This document shows, piece by piece, positions 1-9,974 of a DNA stretch of 39,064 nt. Where the stretch lies: assembly GCA_019753235.1 (NCBI GenBank), contig JAIELF010000088.1, positions 1 to 39,064 on the forward strand, in the 5' to 3' direction. The notes beneath the pieces were generated by a model. It did not search any database, had not been told where the DNA came from, and was given only the letters and a program-made list of their open reading frames with translations. The translations under genes and the position numbers were made by a program. The DNA is from a bacterium (GTDB lineage: Bacteria > Planctomycetota > Planctomycetia > Kolteriales > Kolteriaceae). Positions within the stretch are counted from its first letter, which is position 1; each line of letters starts with the position of its first letter.

Positions 1-550
1 ATTTCAGACCTCTTCGAGGGTTCAAGGTCAACAAACGAGATTTCAATCCACAAGCCCGTCCCACGGACCTGATCCCTGTCTCTTTGACCGTGTCTCATTG
101 ACCGTAGGGCTGAGTCTAAAAACAACACGATTCGACTTCAAGGAAAACCGAATCCGGATTCGGGATGAAGGAGAAGTTTCTGACTTCGGCGCGAACTTGT
201 CCCCCGGGGGAAGGCTCCTGCGGGGGTGGTCTTGATCTCTAAAACTGGTCCGGGGAAAGAACATCGGGAACGGCTCGGTTGCCCGGGTCGGCAAGCGATT
301 CTAGAACGTTGCCTTGAAGGGGAATCGAACAGGGACCAAGGCAACCCAAGGCCGAAACTTGTTTCGGAAGCGGGCTGATCGGGTTCTGGGGGATCACCGC
401 CGGCGAGCGATGGACCACCCAGTTTCGTCGGCAGCCGGCCGGGGAGACTTGTCTGACGCTTGGTGGCCGATGGGACTGCGCGTGTGGCCAGTCTTCAATC
501 GGTCCGGGTCATCGATTTTCTCTTCTCCCATGAAATGACGGAATGAAGTG
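1..550. other. Noncoding stretch upstream of ilvN
   Basis: No reading frame here looks like a protein: the short frames on both strands have random-looking composition with no signal, domain or ribosome binding site. ilvB, which usually precedes ilvN, is not present. The stretch may be a long 5' leader or intergenic spacer. I could not recognise a T-box, a leader peptide rich in branched-chain residues, or a clear terminator. Confidence 0.5.
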
Positions 551-1063
551 ATGAGACATTTGCTCTCGGCATTGGTGCAGAATCAACCGGGCGTGTTGGC
601 CCAGGTGGCCGGCATGCTTGCTTCGCGCGGCTTCAACATCGACAGCTTGGCGGTCGGCGAAACCGAACAGGCCGAGCTGAGCCGAATGACCTTCGTCGTT
701 CGAGGCGATGATCGGGTTCTCGAGCAGGTTCGCAAACAGCTAGAGAAGGTCGTGACCGTCGTTCGGGTACATGACATTTCGTCGGAAGCCTTCGTCGAGC
801 GGGATTTGATGCTGGTTCGCGTCGAGTGTCCGCAAGAGCGCCGGGCCGAGCTGAAGGATCTGGTCGATATCTTCCGCGCGAAGATTGTCGACGTCAGCCG
901 ATCGGCACTCATGATTGAACTTTCAGGGACGGAGGATAAGGTACAAGCCTTCGTGGATGTGCTGCGTCCATACGGAATTATGGAGCTGGCTCGGACCGGT
1001 CGAATCGCTTTGGTTCGCTCGAGTTCGCCGGATCGAAGCGAACGACAGTCGGTCGCCTCGTAG
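551..1063 (+). CDS. ilvN: Acetolactate synthase small (regulatory) subunit
   Basis: This is the regulatory subunit of acetohydroxyacid synthase, the first common enzyme of valine, leucine and isoleucine synthesis. The N-terminus (MRHLLSALVQNQPGVLAQVAG) is the typical ACT domain start; the Asn and following PGVL lie in the effector-binding region, and SRGFNIDSLAVG follows as in IlvN/IlvH. The C-terminal domain carries DIFRAKIVDVS and ends with GIMELARTGRIAL, both family hallmarks. Length (170 aa) is normal. I chose the ATG at 551; a GTG directly before it (548) is the only upstream alternative. ilvC starts 55 bases downstream on the same strand, so the two are probably co-transcribed. The catalytic subunit ilvB is not adjacent. 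Confidence 0.95.
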   Translation: MRHLLSALVQNQPGVLAQVAGMLASRGFNIDSLAVGETEQAELSRMTFVVRGDDRVLEQVRKQLEKVVTVVRVHDISSEAFVERDLMLVRVECPQERRAELKDLVDIFRAKIVDVSRSALMIELSGTEDKVQAFVDVLRPYGIMELARTGRIALVRSSSPDRSERQSVAS

Positions 1064-1118
1064 TCTCATTTCGCGTGTAAAAAACAAGGATTCATCACTC
1101 AGAGAGGGAGAAGCGGGC

Positions 1119-2114
1119 ATGCCGCTGGTTATCTATTACGACAACGATGCCGACCTGAAGCATTTGGCCGGTAAGAAGGTTGCGATCATTGGCTACGGTA
1201 GTCAGGGGCACGCTCAGGCACAAAACTTGCGGGACAGCGGCGTCGATGTTCTCGTCGGCCAGCGTCCGGGGTCTGCCAATTATGATCTTGCCGTCGAACA
1301 CGGTTTCAAACCTGTGTCGGCCGCCGAGGCAGCTGCCGCCGCCGACGTCGTCAACATTCTTCTCCCCGACGAAGTTCAGGGCGACGTCTACGAACGCGAC
1401 ATCAAACCGGGCCTCAAGCCGGGCAACGTCTTGATGTGCAGCCACGGTTTCAACATCCACTTTGGTCAGGTCGTGCCTCCGAAAGGTGTGGCGGCTCTGC
1501 TCGTGGCCCCCAAGGGACCTGGGCACCTGGTCCGGAGCGAGTTCATCAAAGGCGGGGGCGTCCCCTGTTTGATCGCGTACGACAACGAGTCGGCTTTGCC
1601 GATCGGCTTGGCATACGCCAAGGGGATTGGCGGGACCCGCGGCGGCGTCATCAAGACGACCTTCCGCGAGGAGACCGAGACCGATCTCTTCGGCGAGCAG
1701 ACCGTCTTGTGTGGCGGCGTGTCGGCATTGGTCAAGGCGGGTTTTGAAACGCTGGTCGAAGCAGGTTATCAGCCCGAGCTGGCCTACTTCGAGTGCATGC
1801 ACGAACTGAAGTTGATCGTCGACCTCTTCTATCAGGGGGGACTCAACTACATGCGCTACAGTGTTTCGAACACGGCGGAGTTCGGCGACTACACCCGCGG
1901 CCCGCGAATCGTCACCGACGAAACCAAGGCCGAGATGAAAAAGATCCTCAAAGAGATCCAGTCCGGCCAGTTCGCGCGGGAATGGATCCTAGAGAACAAA
2001 GCCAACTGTCCCGGCTTCAAAGCGACCCGCCGAGCCGAGCGCGACCATTTGGTCGAAGACGTCGGCCGCCGACTTCGCAAAATGATGAAGTGGATCGACT
2101 CGAAAGAGGTATAG
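1119..2114 (+). CDS. ilvC: Ketol-acid reductoisomerase (NADP+), class I
   Basis: This enzyme catalyses the second step of branched-chain amino acid synthesis, isomerising and reducing acetolactate or acetohydroxybutyrate in the cytoplasm with Mg2+ and NAD(P)H. The 331-residue product is the usual short class I length. Visible motifs are the Rossmann fingerprint GYGSQGHAQAQN near residue 27, the cofactor-specificity loop GQRPGSANYD, SHGFNIHFG, the metal-binding segment around FGEQTVLCGG, and YFECMHELKLIVDL with the second acidic cluster, then GDYTRGPR. The start is the ATG at 1119, preceded by a good ribosome binding site (GAGAGGGAGAAG); the frame stays open upstream to 915 but that extension overlaps ilvN and is not KARI-like. 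It follows ilvN at 55 bases and is likely in the same operon. Confidence 0.97.
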   Translation: MPLVIYYDNDADLKHLAGKKVAIIGYGSQGHAQAQNLRDSGVDVLVGQRPGSANYDLAVEHGFKPVSAAEAAAAADVVNILLPDEVQGDVYERDIKPGLKPGNVLMCSHGFNIHFGQVVPPKGVAALLVAPKGPGHLVRSEFIKGGGVPCLIAYDNESALPIGLAYAKGIGGTRGGVIKTTFREETETDLFGEQTVLCGGVSALVKAGFETLVEAGYQPELAYFECMHELKLIVDLFYQGGLNYMRYSVSNTAEFGDYTRGPRIVTDETKAEMKKILKEIQSGQFAREWILENKANCPGFKATRRAERDHLVEDVGRRLRKMMKWIDSKEV

Positions 2115-2709
2115 AAGCGGTCCCGGCTCGGTGAGCCAGTGATTTGTCTACCGCTGATCGAGCCGGCGCGCTTGCGCTTCATTTCATGAATCATTCCCAT
2201 TCCGAGGGCCGTTTTTCTGGAATCCTCTTCGGTTTTCCTGAGAAACGCCCCCCTCGTGGCAGAGTTCCGTTCGATTCTTTCCACTCCTTCGCCGGCAGAA
2301 TGCGAGGCTCGAACTGGTCCATCGACTCTCGGCCGACTTTTTCGTTTTGACTGGTGATCGTCTTCCGAAAGCCATGTTCGAGAGTCCCCTGGAAGGCGAA
2401 TCACTCGTCCGAATTTTCCGGCGGATGGGAAGAAAGGGGTTCCGCCTTCATGCGGTATTCGCGAGAATAGAGGAATGTTCGACCTATACTTCACAGAGTT
2501 CGTCGGCCTTGTTTTCGTTCCGAGCCCTCTGGGCGGAAGCATCGGCGCCTGAAACGGTCGGCGATACCGAAGTAAACTCGCACGGCAGCTCCCTGAAAAG
2601 GGTGAGCCGCCCGGGGGGTTCTTTGGGCGTTGCTGGCGGACGCTTGATTTTTTTGAGATTCGGGCGGCTGGGGGCAACCGCGCCGAATCGTCGGCCATCA
2701 TTTTGATGG
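2115..2709. other. Intergenic region, ilvC to BY-kinase gene
   Basis: I see no supported gene in these 595 bases. Complementary GC-rich segments around 2607-2637, followed by a T run near 2648-2655, could be a weak terminator or leader hairpin just ahead of the next gene. Short open frames on both strands have no recognisable protein character. Confidence 0.45.
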
Positions 2710-4989
2710 GTGCCGATTCTTCTACGTTTGAAACGACTCCTCGACGAGGATGCTCCCGTGGCGACCACGAATCAGCAGCGTAGGCAACTCGGCAACGTTC
2801 CAAATTACATTCCCAGCCGTCGCGCATCGGCGGAACAGCCCGTCGTGACGCCCGACATGATGCTCGAGCGATGTCTCGACTTTCTGAAACGCCGCGGGCC
2901 GCTCGCCTGCACGCTGGCTCTTTTGGCCGGCATTCTCACGGGCGTTGTCGCCTGGATGAATATTCCGCTGGTCTATACCGCTCGTCGCGACGTGAATCTT
3001 TCGCCTCCCGACCATGAACTGGCGGAATTCAAAGAGACGCAAATCAAGAAGTTGATCAGTCCGGTCGTTTGCAAGATTGCCGTCAATCTTCCTGCCGCGC
3101 GAGAGCTTGGCTTCGTGCAGAACAGTGCCGACCCGGCCGAGGCTCTTTCTAAGTGGATCGAGTGCGACACCACGCCGTTGGCCCGCAGTTTCAGCGTGAT
3201 GATCAGCGATCCCGATCCGAAGGTCGCCCAGACATTGACCAACTCCGTCGTCGAAGCGTTCTTGCAGCATGTCAAGGAAGAGAAGAACCAATCGATCCAA
3301 GGTGAGATCAAGCTTGCCGAGGATGATCGCGACGAAAACCGCAAAGAGATGGAACGGATCAAAGACCAGCAACTGGAACTGGCCAGCAAGGCAGGTTACG
3401 GCGACCCACAGTCGCTTCGGAAACGAGTTGATGAACTCGAAGCTCAGAGACGCGACGTTGAAAGAAACCGGTCCGTCGTTGAGTTTGAACGATTGACCGT
3501 GGAGAAAGATCGCGAGACGCAAATCGAGAGTCCGGTTCAGTTGACCCCCGAACAAGAAGCGTCGCTGAACAACTCCTCATCGACCGATTCGCTTGACAAA
3601 GCCCTGTCGCAGATTGAAACGACCGCGGAAGAGATCCGGCGAAACTCGATCAACGGGGATCAAGATGCCGACTACATTCGGTACCGTCGGTTCATCGACG
3701 CTCAAAGGAGCGGCAAAAATGGCAAGCAGGGGGTGCGCGAACTCTACCTGGCCGCCGCGAAAACGCAGAAAGAATATCAGATTCGTCAGATGGAAGGACG
3801 AGTCGAGTCCTATCGTCAGAAGGAAAAACTGCTCGGCCAGAAGCTCGAAGGAATTAAGGCCGAGATCGAGAAGGTCCAATCCTTCAACCATCGCATCGAA
3901 GCGTTTCGACTCGAGCTGGGCAACAAAGAAGTTGGCGTCGAAAGAGCCAACGCTCGATTGGCGGCCCTGAAGCAGTCGGCACAACAAACCAACGTCTCTT
4001 CGCCGACCGAAGCGGATGAGCCCAAGCTCCCGAAGAGCAGCAGCAAACGACTGCTCGCGATTTTCGGCGGGGCGGTGGGGATGTTCCTGGCGGTGCTGTC
4101 GCTCTTCGCTTATGCCGACTTTCAGGTCAACTTGATTACCCGGCCTGAACATCTTGAGAAGACGCAGCCGCTCCCCGTGCTCGGCATCCTCCCCAAGCTC
4201 CCCACCGGCCGACGGATTCCGACGGACGACGACTTCGAGAACGGCGCCAAATATCGTTCGGTTTGGCTGTCGATGAATGAAGCGGTGAATAGTTTGAGGA
4301 TCACACTGACGTTTGCTCCCGATCGGCATAACGACGGCATGTCGACCCTGATGGTAACAAGCCCGCGCGATGCGGAGGGAAAGAGCACCTTCGCGGCCCA
4401 CTTGGCGATTTGCCTCGCGCGATCGGGCGTGAAGGTCTGTTTGGTCGAAGCCGACATGCACCGCCCGACGCAATTTGAAACCTTTGGCGCGACGCGAGAA
4501 CCAGGGCTCTCGGATGTTCTCATGAAGAAAATCGCCATGGCGGAAGCTGTTCAAGAGACCGACTATCCGAGCCTCTTCATTCTACCGGCGGGCAGCGCGG
4601 TCGATGAAAGGACGCAAACGCTGGTCCCTGAAAGACTGCAAGAACTCTTCACCGAGCTTCGCTCGAAGTTCCAAACCGTGATCGTCGATGCTCCGCCGGT
4701 CTTGCCGGTGTATGACGCGATGGTCCTGGGACAGCAAGTCGATCAGACGGTGTTGATGGTCCGCTGCGACCACTCTCGGTTCCAGACGATTCATCAGGCA
4801 AGACAGCGACTGGAATCCGTCGGGGTCCCGATTGCCGGCTTGGTGGTCTCGGGGACGAACATGGCAAGCCGATACGGCTACTACTACGAGTCGTACGCTC
4901 GAGGCGTCCCAAAGGCGCCGACTTCCAACGGTGCGGCCAAGCTCAATGGCAAGCATCAAGAACCAGGCACCAACGGCACGGCGACCTAA
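2710..4989 (+). CDS. Wzz-type chain-length regulator fused to BY-family tyrosine kinase
   Basis: The product (759 aa from the GTG at 2710) combines a polysaccharide co-polymerase and a bacterial tyrosine kinase, so it probably controls export or chain length of an exopolysaccharide at the inner membrane. Residues ~64-86 form a first membrane helix (LACTLALLAGILTGVVAW), then a periplasmic region with long coiled-coil stretches (~190-440), a second helix at ~448-470, and a cytoplasmic kinase domain. The kinase has a Walker A-like loop at S551-T560 (SPRDAEGKST), Walker A' ending EAD582, and Walker B VIVDAPP at 657-663. A tyrosine cluster (Y722, Y724-Y726, Y729) lies near the C-terminus and is the expected autophosphorylation site. 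Start is uncertain: both 2710 and 2758 are GTG in frame. No other export or glycosyltransferase genes adjoin it. Confidence 0.85.
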   Translation: MPILLRLKRLLDEDAPVATTNQQRRQLGNVPNYIPSRRASAEQPVVTPDMMLERCLDFLKRRGPLACTLALLAGILTGVVAWMNIPLVYTARRDVNLSPPDHELAEFKETQIKKLISPVVCKIAVNLPAARELGFVQNSADPAEALSKWIECDTTPLARSFSVMISDPDPKVAQTLTNSVVEAFLQHVKEEKNQSIQGEIKLAEDDRDENRKEMERIKDQQLELASKAGYGDPQSLRKRVDELEAQRRDVERNRSVVEFERLTVEKDRETQIESPVQLTPEQEASLNNSSSTDSLDKALSQIETTAEEIRRNSINGDQDADYIRYRRFIDAQRSGKNGKQGVRELYLAAAKTQKEYQIRQMEGRVESYRQKEKLLGQKLEGIKAEIEKVQSFNHRIEAFRLELGNKEVGVERANARLAALKQSAQQTNVSSPTEADEPKLPKSSSKRLLAIFGGAVGMFLAVLSLFAYADFQVNLITRPEHLEKTQPLPVLGILPKLPTGRRIPTDDDFENGAKYRSVWLSMNEAVNSLRITLTFAPDRHNDGMSTLMVTSPRDAEGKSTFAAHLAICLARSGVKVCLVEADMHRPTQFETFGATREPGLSDVLMKKIAMAEAVQETDYPSLFILPAGSAVDERTQTLVPERLQELFTELRSKFQTVIVDAPPVLPVYDAMVLGQQVDQTVLMVRCDHSRFQTIHQARQRLESVGVPIAGLVVSGTNMASRYGYYYESYARGVPKAPTSNGAAKLNGKHQEPGTNGTAT

Positions 4990-5049
4990 CGAGCCACTTT
5001 CGCGCCAGACTTTTCAAGCCGGCGTGCGTTCTTCTATCGGCCCAAGGAT

Positions 5050-6513
5050 TTAAGCCAGGATCTCCTTGATCACCTTGCCGCTCACATCGGTTAGCCGATA
5101 GTCGCGTCCTTGGTGCTTGTAGGTGAGTCTCTCATGGTCGATCCCCAGTCGCTGGAGAATCGTTGCCTGCAGATCGTGCATATCGACGGGGTTCTCTGCC
5201 GCGCTGTAACCGAACTCATCGGTGCTCCCATGAACATAGCCCGGTTTGATGCCTGCCCCTGCCATCCAAACAGTGAAACAACGGGGATGGTGATCGCGGC
5301 CAAAATCGCCCGGCGTGATTTTGCCCTGGCAATAGTTGGTTCGGCCAAACTCACCTCCCCAGATCACCAGCGTCTCGTCGAGTAAGCCTCGCTGTTTCAG
5401 ATCGGTGATGAGGGCGTAGCAAGCTTGGTCGACATCCTTGGTGAGTTGCTTGATCCGGGCGGGCAAAGCGCCGTGATGATCCCAGCCAGGATGGTAAAGC
5501 TGAATGAATCGGACATCACGTTCGGCCAGCCGGCGGGCCAACAAACAATTGGCCGCAAACGTCCCCGGATTCTTCACATCCTCGCCGTATAGCTCTAGCG
5601 TCGGAGCCGACTCGTCCGATAGATCCATCACTTGCGGGACACTGGTTTGCATCCGATAGGCCATCTCGTACTGCGCCAGCCGGGCGTTGATCTCCGGATC
5701 GTGAAGCTCTTGGAACTGTGTCTGGTCGAGCTCGGCCAAACGGTCCAGCAGCTTTCGGCGACTTTCAGCACTGACGCCGGCCGGGTTACGAAGGAACAGA
5801 ACCGGGTCTCCCGCGTTTCGAAACGGAACTCCTTGATGCATGCTCGGTAGAAAACCATTTCCCCAAAGCCGAGCGTAGAGGGGTTGATCGATGCGGTCTT
5901 TGGAAATCAGCACCACAAATGTGGGGAGATTATCGTTGGCACTCCCCAGCCCGTAACTGAGCCAAGCGCCGATGCTTGGCCGACCTGCTAAGTGATGACC
6001 CGTTTGACAGAACGTGATCGCGGGGTCGTGATTGATGTGTTCGGTGTGGACCGACCGAATGAAACAGAGTTCGCCGGCCATTTTCGATGTATGCGGAAGC
6101 AACTCACTGATCCATGCGCCGCTGGGCCCGTGCTGGTCGAATTTGAACGGTGTACCCACCAAAGGCAACCGAGCTTGATGGCCCGACATGCCCGTCAACC
6201 TCTGCCCCATGCGAACGCTGTCGGGGAGATCTTCTCCCTGTTTTTGTTGCAGCAGCGGTTTGTAATCGAACAGATCCAGTTGCGATGGACCGCCCGACAT
6301 GAAGAGATAGATGACTCTCTTGGCTTTGGCGGGGAAATGAAGCTGGGAGAGGATCCCTCCCGATGCCGAGCTTGCCGACGCTTCCTTCGTGAGAAGATGC
6401 ATCAGGCTCATGCCCGCCATGCTGCCGGCCAAACTTCCCGCGCATGATCGGTTTAGAAAACTTCTTCGACCGAAAACGTGGGTCAAACCGGTCGGCGTTT
6501 CGTGTTTGTGCAT
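5050..6513 (-). CDS. DUF1501 family protein, Tat-exported
   Basis: This 487-residue protein belongs to DUF1501, an alkaline phosphatase/sulfatase-superfamily-like family greatly expanded in planctomycetes; its substrate is unknown. The N-terminus carries a twin-arginine signal (FGRRSFLNRS, then a small-residue hydrophobic stretch), indicating folded export through Tat. Family segments are visible: VIYLFMSGGPSQLDLFDYKP, IRSVHTEHINHDPA, GWDHHG, VIWGGEFGRTNYCQG, GRDHHPRCFTVWMAGAGIK and DLQATILQRLGIDH; the His and Asp residues in these are probable metal ligands by analogy with the superfamily. The ATG at 6513 has GGAGGA just upstream. The broken DUF1549/DUF1553 gene ends 28 bases upstream on the same strand; such pairs are a standard planctomycete operon arrangement. 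Confidence 0.93.
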   Translation of the reverse strand: MHKHETPTGLTHVFGRRSFLNRSCAGSLAGSMAGMSLMHLLTKEASASSASGGILSQLHFPAKAKRVIYLFMSGGPSQLDLFDYKPLLQQKQGEDLPDSVRMGQRLTGMSGHQARLPLVGTPFKFDQHGPSGAWISELLPHTSKMAGELCFIRSVHTEHINHDPAITFCQTGHHLAGRPSIGAWLSYGLGSANDNLPTFVVLISKDRIDQPLYARLWGNGFLPSMHQGVPFRNAGDPVLFLRNPAGVSAESRRKLLDRLAELDQTQFQELHDPEINARLAQYEMAYRMQTSVPQVMDLSDESAPTLELYGEDVKNPGTFAANCLLARRLAERDVRFIQLYHPGWDHHGALPARIKQLTKDVDQACYALITDLKQRGLLDETLVIWGGEFGRTNYCQGKITPGDFGRDHHPRCFTVWMAGAGIKPGYVHGSTDEFGYSAAENPVDMHDLQATILQRLGIDHERLTYKHQGRDYRLTDVSGKVIKEILA

Positions 6514-6541
6514 GGGTAGTCCTCCGGAAAGATGACGAGCG

Positions 6542-9500
6542 TTATCGCCGACGGACGGATTCATCATGATTGAAGACCGCCTGGACGACGACCGTCGCGG
6601 CGGCGAGTTCGACCACGTCGAGTTGAGCATCCGCAGGCTTTTCTCCCACGCCGATGATTTTCTGGGCGGCCGAAGCGTCAGAGGCAAAGAGGGCCTTCTG
6701 CTCCTCGAAGGCGGCCTGCAAGATTTCGACCTCGCGAGGTCGAGGCGTCCTACTGGTGACAGACCGGAAGAGCCAAGACCATCGGTCATTCCATGGGACG
6801 CTTTCCAGCCGCATCATTCGCTCGGCCGCCACACGGGCTGCTTCGACGAATTGGGGGTCGTTGAGAAGCACCAATGATTGAAGCGGCGTGTTGGTCGATT
6901 GTCGGCGAACGGTGCAGTAGCTTCGGTCAGCCGCGTCCAGTGTCATCATGGTCGGCGGGGGGACGGTTCGTTTCCAGTACGTGTAGATACTCCGGCGATA
7001 CAAGTCGGGTCCATGACTTTGAACGTAGGCCGGATTTCCCATCGCGATATTCCACAGCCCGTCGGGTTGGTAAGGCATCACGCTGGGCCCGCCGATCTTG
7101 GGCGTCAGAAGCCCACTCACGGCCAGGGACTGGTCGCGCATCATCTCTGCCGAGAGAACGCGGGGTGACGAATGCGACAAAAATCGATTGTCGGCGTCGT
7201 GTTCGAGGCTCCAGTCGGTTGCTTGGGAGCTTTGCTGGTATGTTTGTGTCAGGATGATCTCTTTGAGCAGTCTCTTCAAATCGAACCCATGGTCGATGAA
7301 GTCTCGCGCGAGATAGTCGAGCAGATCGGGGTGACTGGGGGACGATCCTTGCGTGCCGAAATTGTCGGACGTTTCCACGAGACCTTTGCCGAAGAGGAGT
7401 TGCCAGTATCGATTGACGGTGACTCGGGCGAAGAGGGGATGCTCGGCATCGAGAAGCCAATCGGCCAGTCCGAGCCGATTTCGGGGACGACGAGGGAAAA
7501 CGAGGTAGAGCCGCCGGCGTGTCGGCCGAGACCGCGTCGCCCGGCTGATCGTAGCTTCCTCGAACGAGTTTGAAGGCCGGCTTGGGCTGCGGAAGTTCTT
7601 CCATCACCATCAACTCTGGGATCGGTGCTAAGAACAGGCGTTTGGCATCACGGGCAGCCAAGACTTCTCTGTAGGATTCTTTCCAGGGCTCGCTGAGCGT
7701 CGCTAGGAAGTATGCCAACAACTTTTCGCGTGTGCTTGGATCGGGTGTCGGGGCCTGCAACGCTTGCATCAAGTCGGCTTTGCCCGCCGAGTGGGCGGCT
7801 TCGAGCGGCGTCAACGCGCGATCAAAGATCATCAAGTCATCAACGCTTCCATCTTTAAAGCCGTTATCGCGAAATCGGTAGCCAATGGAGAGATTGGGCT
7901 CGTTTCCGCCGTAAACGATGTCTTTGGTCAGACGATCCGCGATGATTTCTGTCTCGGCAAGCTCGCCGTCGAGATAGAGCTTGATGCCGGCCGCCTTGCC
8001 TGATCCGTCATAGGTCGCGACCACGTGCGTCCAGGTGTCGGGTCCGATGGGCCTAGCCGAGCGAACCTTCACCGCGCTACCGGGCCACATGTAGTAGAGA
8101 CCGAACGCGACCTTCCCCTCTTCAAGAAGGAGATCATACCCTCGGCTGGCGGCATCGGCCGGCGCGCGGGAATGATGCAGAACCACCGCTCGTTCGCTTG
8201 GCTTGGGCTGTTTGATCCAAATCGCGATCGAGAAAGGTTGGGCTCGATGAAAATGCCCCACTCCCGGAAAATCGAAACCGTCGTCGCCATTAAGGTGGCC
8301 CGCTTGTCCGTGACCTTCGGGGCCGGCAACCAGCTTCGGGCTATCGACGCCGTTACCCGGTTGCTTCTCGTCGACCTCATTGGCGAGCTTATTCTGATCG
8401 AGTGAATCGAAGCGATAATCGGCTTGCTTGCCTGGGACCGAGGGTTCGACAGGCCGCCGGGCGAGCCATTGCTCGAACGCTTCGTTATCCACGACCTGAG
8501 CCAGCTCGGCCTCCTTCTGGGTGATCGTCGCATCGAGTTCAGCAAGGCGAGCATCTTGTTCGGATGTCGAGAGGACCATGGCGGGGGTGGGCATATCGGG
8601 CGTAAAGTAACTCGTTTGGCCCGGCTCGGGGATGTTCTGAAAAAAGGCGAACAGCGAGTAAAACTCGTTGGCGGTGATCGGATCATACTTGTGATCGTGG
8701 CAACGGGTGCATTCGAGCGTCAGACCCAGAAAAACGGTTCCGAAGGTGGTGACGCGATCGACCACGTAGGCGACGCGAAACTCTTCCTCGACGATCCCCC
8801 CTTCTTCGTTCTGGCTGTGAAGGCGATTGAACGCGGTGGCCAGCCGTTGGTCTTTGGTTGCCTGGGGGAGCAAATCGCCGGCCAACTGCCAGCGAACGAA
8901 GTCCTGAAACGAAAGGTTATCGTTAAAGGCGCGGATGACCCAATCTCGGTAAGGCCATACCTGCCGCTCTCGATCCATCTGGTAGCCATGCGTGTCGGCA
9001 AACCGGGCCGCGTCCAGCCAATCGCTGGCCATCCGTTCGCCATACGCCGGCGATTGGAGGAGCCGATCGACCACTCGTTCCCATGCCTCGGGCGATTCAT
9101 CGTCCAGAAAAGCATCGATCTGTTCCACCGTGGGGGGAAGGCCGGTCAGGTCAAACGTCACTCGCCGAAGGAGTCGCTCTTTGTTGGCGGGCGAGGATAG
9201 GCCGGGACCTTTCCTCTGCTGGAGTTCGGCAACGATGAACCGGTCGATCGGAGTGAGCGTGGGAGCTTCAACGGCTGGCGGCGATGGTCGACCCATCGGT
9301 AAGAAGGCCCAGTGGGTTTGGTACTCCGCCCCTTGGGCGATCCATCGACGTAGTACATCGACCTCGCTGGGGGTCAGCTTCGCTTTGTGCGAGGTCGGCG
9401 GGGGCATCTGCTCATCGGGATCTTCCGAAAGAACGCGTGCCAGGAGGAGGCTCTTTTCGGGCTGACCTGGAATGATCGCCTGACCCGAATCGCGGGGTGC

Positions 9501-9701
9501 CATCGCTCCCTCGGCTGTATCGAGCCGAAGCTCTGCTTCCCGTTTCTTTTCGTCAAAACCATGACAGGCAAAACAGCGGTCGGAAAGGATCGGCCGTATG
9601 TCCCGATTGAAAGAGAGACGGGGCTCGGCTAAAACCGGCAGTCCCCAGAGCAATAGGAAAGTGTAAGTCTGCAAACTTACCGGCATCTTGTTCGAACCCA
9701 T
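6542..9701 (-). pseudogene. Planctomycete cytochrome c / DUF1549 / LamG / DUF1553 protein, frameshifted
   Basis: The intact form would be a ~1,050-residue secreted protein. It has a signal peptide (MPVSLQTYTFLLLWGLPVLA; in-frame ATG also at 9686), a PSCyt1 domain with CFACH near residue 43, DUF1549 (~150-350, including a second heme-like motif CTRCHDHKYDP), a LamG/concanavalin-like insert (~425-640) and C-terminal DUF1553. The reading frame breaks near 7497-7500: upstream codons read to ...TPAALPRFP, while DUF1553 continues one base out of phase (RNRLGLADWLLDAEHPL, then VETSDNFGTQG and onwards to 6542). Removing one T from a TTTT run (minus strand) restores one continuous frame. Both sides are otherwise undamaged, so this is a recent mutation or a sequencing error. 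It precedes the DUF1501 gene by 28 bases. Confidence 0.9.
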
Positions 9702-9974
9702 TTCTGTCTTGCCCTGGCCAAGGGTCTTGTTCGTTCAATTTATTTTATCCAACCCATTTCCCTCACCCTATCAGCGAATTGAAAAATGGTACCCGGCCTA
9801 GGGTCTCGTCCCGGCATCCCTATTCCCCTGGGAAAACCATGGAACATGGAAAGGATGGGAGGAAGATAACGAAAATGACAAATGTGCGGAGGAAAAAGGT
9901 TGTTCCGGTTGTGACGGATTTGTCGATGAAGTTTCAGCGGTATGTAACTGATCGTAGAATCGCGGAGATCAATC

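Noticed and set aside
915..1118. N-terminal extension of ilvC by 68 codons
   Set aside because: It overlaps ilvN in another frame, has no KARI similarity, and the ATG at 1119 has its own ribosome binding site and matches the family start.
3577..4554. 325-codon minus-strand frame inside the BY-kinase gene
   Set aside because: Antisense shadow of a well-supported gene; no domain or ribosome binding site.
6927..7480. Continuation of the DUF1549 frame past the frameshift
   Set aside because: After ~7490 the frame gives Arg/Ser-rich sequence unlike DUF1553, whereas the frame one base over carries the full DUF1553 sequence.
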